Below are positions 4,617-6,290 of a DNA stretch of 6,290 nucleotides, piece after piece (positions within the stretch are counted from its first letter, which is position 1; each line of letters begins with the position of its first letter). Under the pieces are notes generated by a model. That model did no database searches and was not told where the DNA came from. It saw nothing but the letters and a program-made list of their open reading frames with translations. The position numbers and the translations under genes are program-made. The stretch is from Christensenellaceae bacterium (GTDB lineage: Bacteria; Bacillota; Clostridia; Christensenellales; Borkfalkiaceae), in NCBI GenBank assembly GCA_016295005.1, contig JAEDMA010000080.1:1-6290 (forward strand), written 5' to 3'.

Positions 4617-6167
4617 GTGAGAGGTTTTTTTAAAACGGTTGCCGTGGTTACGGTGTTTTCCGTAAGCGAAAAGTTTTTGGGGTTTTTATACAGAATTTTT
4701 ATGTCGAGAACTATCGGCGCGGAAGGTATCGGGCTTTATCAGGTTGCCCTTTCCGTTTTCTCGCTCTTTTATACGGCTTCCTGTTCCGGAACTCCCGTTA
4801 CCGTTTCCCGCCTTATGACGAAATACAGGGCGGAAGGACAAAAATCCCGAGTCGACAAGGTTATTACCGCGGGTATTGCCGTAAGCGTAGGGCTTGCCGC
4901 CGTAATATCCGTCGCGTTTTTATTGTTCAGAAATCGGCTGGGGTTCCTTTTTACCGACGAAAGAGTTATGAACGTTTTTTTGATAGTTCTCCCCGGACTT
5001 ATTTTTACTTCCGTTTATTCCGTTCTTCGCGGCGTATTCTGGGGTAACAAGGATTTTCTGACGTACAGCATTATAGAATTACTCGAAGAAATTTGCATGA
5101 TTATCACGGGCATCGTACTCATTTCCTTTTCTGCCGACTCTTATCAGGGCGCGGAAAGGGCGGCGGTCGCGGTACTCGTTTCTTACGTGTTCTCTTTTTC
5201 TATGTCGTCTGCGGTGTTCTTTATTAAAAAAGGCAAACTTAAAAATCCGTTTTCCGAATTTTCGCCGCTTATCCGTTCCGCCGCTCCCGTTACCGCCATG
5301 CGTACGGCAAATTCCGTCGGCGTGGCGCTCGTATCCGTTATTCTTCCTTTAAGGCTGGTCGCGGCGGGGTACACTTCTTCCGAAGCGATGAGTTTCTTCG
5401 GCGCGGCGGCGGGGCAGGCTATCCCTCTTTTATTTATTCCTACCACGCTTATCGGCTCTTTTACGCTGGTGCTTATCCCCGAACTATCCGAAAATTATTA
5501 CGGCGATAATCATTTTTACCTTAAAAGAGATATAGAAAAAGCGTTGAAAATCACCGTTACCGTCGCTTGCTTTTTTATTCCCGTGTTCTTCGTTTGCGGC
5601 GAAGAGATAGGAATTATCGTTTTCGACAGCCCCGAATGCGGCAGGTATCTTACCGCTTCCGCTTACCTTATGCTTTTTATGAGTTTGTCTAATATTACCA
5701 CAAGCATGCTTAACTCTATGGGTATGGAAAACCGTACTCTCGTTTTCTTCGTTATAAGCGCGGCGTTTATGTTCCTTTCCGTCTGGTTTTTGCCGTTATA
5801 TATCGGAATTTACGCTCTTCTTGTCGGGTTTAGTTTCGTTTACGGAATTACAACCTTACTTAATCTTATTCTGATTAACAAAAGTTGCAGACAAAAGCCG
5901 CGATATCTTTCTTTTGCCGTTTCGGCGGTGTTGTTTACTTTGCCTTCGGTTTTGCTCGGGTTCCTTCTTAAAAATCTTATAGGCGCGGCGTTGGGATGCT
6001 TTTTGACTCTGTTAGTCTGCGGTTCCGTTTGCGTGGCGTTTTTGTTCGGATTGTTTCTCTTGTTCGGAATAGTGGACGGGCAAAAACTTAAAGAAAAATG
6101 TTTCGGCGCGGTTAAATCTTTCCTGAATAAAAGAAGGAGCGGAAAAAGAAAAGTATCCGTAGGGTAA
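4617..6167 (+). CDS. SpoVB-like polysaccharide / lipid-linked precursor flippase (MOP superfamily)
   Basis: This is a 516-residue polytopic membrane protein with about 14 predicted helices. The N-terminal part (FFKTVAVVTVFSVSEKFLGFLYRI, then SRTIGAEGIGLYQ near 30-42) and SGTPVTVSRLM near 57-67 are characteristic of SpoVB/MurJ-like members of the MOP flippase superfamily. The length matches the family. Such proteins flip lipid-linked sugars or peptidoglycan precursors across the membrane; SpoVB itself acts in spore cortex formation. The tail (KEKCFGAVKSFLNKRRSGKRKV) is strongly basic and should lie in the cytoplasm. The start is uncertain. GTG 4617 is chosen because GGGGTG (4606-4611) sits 5 nt upstream and the resulting N-terminus aligns with SpoVB. 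ATG 4593 and TTG 4566 in the same frame have no ribosome binding site. Which paralogue it is, SpoVB or a general envelope flippase, is open. Confidence 0.9.
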   Translation: MRGFFKTVAVVTVFSVSEKFLGFLYRIFMSRTIGAEGIGLYQVALSVFSLFYTASCSGTPVTVSRLMTKYRAEGQKSRVDKVITAGIAVSVGLAAVISVAFLLFRNRLGFLFTDERVMNVFLIVLPGLIFTSVYSVLRGVFWGNKDFLTYSIIELLEEICMIITGIVLISFSADSYQGAERAAVAVLVSYVFSFSMSSAVFFIKKGKLKNPFSEFSPLIRSAAPVTAMRTANSVGVALVSVILPLRLVAAGYTSSEAMSFFGAAAGQAIPLLFIPTTLIGSFTLVLIPELSENYYGDNHFYLKRDIEKALKITVTVACFFIPVFFVCGEEIGIIVFDSPECGRYLTASAYLMLFMSLSNITTSMLNSMGMENRTLVFFVISAAFMFLSVWFLPLYIGIYALLVGFSFVYGITTLLNLILINKSCRQKPRYLSFAVSAVLFTLPSVLLGFLLKNLIGAALGCFLTLLVCGSVCVAFLFGLFLLFGIVDGQKLKEKCFGAVKSFLNKRRSGKRKVSVG

Positions 6168-6232
6168 AATACGGGTATAATATCGTCGCTTTGCCGAATT
6201 CTTTTTTTTGGCTTCGAGTCGGAATATAAAAG

Positions 6233-6250
6233 ACGATAAAAACATATCGT
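6233..6250. repeat. 6-bp inverted repeat before the last gene
   Basis: ACGATA (6233-6238) and TATCGT (6245-6250) are exact reverse complements with a 6-nt A-rich spacer, ending 5 nt before the putative ATG at 6256. A third TATCGT lies at 6181-6186. It may be an operator or a weak hairpin hiding the start. Confidence 0.3.
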
Positions 6251-6255
6251 TTAAT

Positions 6256-6290
6256 ATGGAATTGTCGTTTAAAGAACTTAAAAAACGGGA
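6256..6290 (+). CDS. Probable YlmC/YmxH-type PRC-barrel protein, 5' end only
   Basis: The window ends 11 codons into an open frame that reads MELSFKELKKR. This resembles the start of YlmC/YmxH-family PRC-barrel proteins of Firmicutes, which typically begin M-x-L-S-x-x-x-L-x-x-K-[DE]-V-I-N-V. These are small proteins linked to sporulation or cell division. No Shine-Dalgarno is visible. A TATAAA at 6225-6230 could be a -10 element, but its -35 region is only a T-tract. The call rests on eleven residues and is tentative. Confidence 0.42.
   Translation, partial: MELSFKELKKR

Noticed and set aside
6176..6209. Promoter (TATAAT at 6176-6181) or terminator (T8 run at 6202-6209) after the flippase gene
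   Set aside because: No usable -35 lies 16-18 nt upstream of the TATAAT, and no stem precedes the T-run.

Overview
The window looks like chromosomal DNA of a Gram-positive, probably gut-dwelling and uncultured, member of the Clostridia (an inference). The reasons are strong AAGGAG-type ribosome binding sites, a perfect sigma-A-type promoter, a SpoVB-like flippase, and a partial gene whose N-terminus resembles YlmC/YmxH. The phage-tail domains are also of a type I associate with prophages of gut Clostridia. The coding DNA has moderate GC with many CG dinucleotides, and the intergenic DNA is AT-rich. A more exact placement cannot be made by eye.

Layout, left to right. Positions 1-202 hold a possible 27-codon small ORF with a perfect ribosome binding site, a possible minus-strand terminator, and AT-rich DNA. 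On the minus strand come a complete PAP2-family membrane phosphatase (203-772) and a four-helix membrane protein with a permease-prefix-like N-terminus (947-1585). The latter has a textbook TTGACA-N17-TATAAT promoter. The 174 bp between the two genes holds a perfect 9-bp inverted repeat and a separate 12-bp palindrome.

The centre of the window (1769-4213) is a tight four-gene plus-strand operon with gaps of 10, 9 and 11 nt. All four products look phage-tail-derived. They are a BppU-like baseplate/fibre protein with 34-residue tandem repeats, a carbohydrate-binding-like tail module with the FDLTEMYGAGNEPTT signature, a fibre-like protein, and a small tail-assembly-like protein with an internal duplication. 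No capsid, terminase, portal, integrase, lysis or replication gene lies in the window. The operon is flanked directly by ordinary host genes, so it reads as an orphan tail-fibre cassette: a prophage remnant, a domesticated adhesin or particle part, or mobile cargo.

The right part returns to cell-envelope functions. A 93-residue double-LysM protein without a signal peptide (minus strand) diverges from a SpoVB-like MOP-superfamily flippase (plus strand). The window ends inside what is probably a PRC-barrel YlmC/YmxH-type gene. The PAP2 phosphatase, the LysM protein and the flippase could all act in lipid-linked envelope-precursor or peptidoglycan biology, but nothing in the sequence shows that they work as one pathway.
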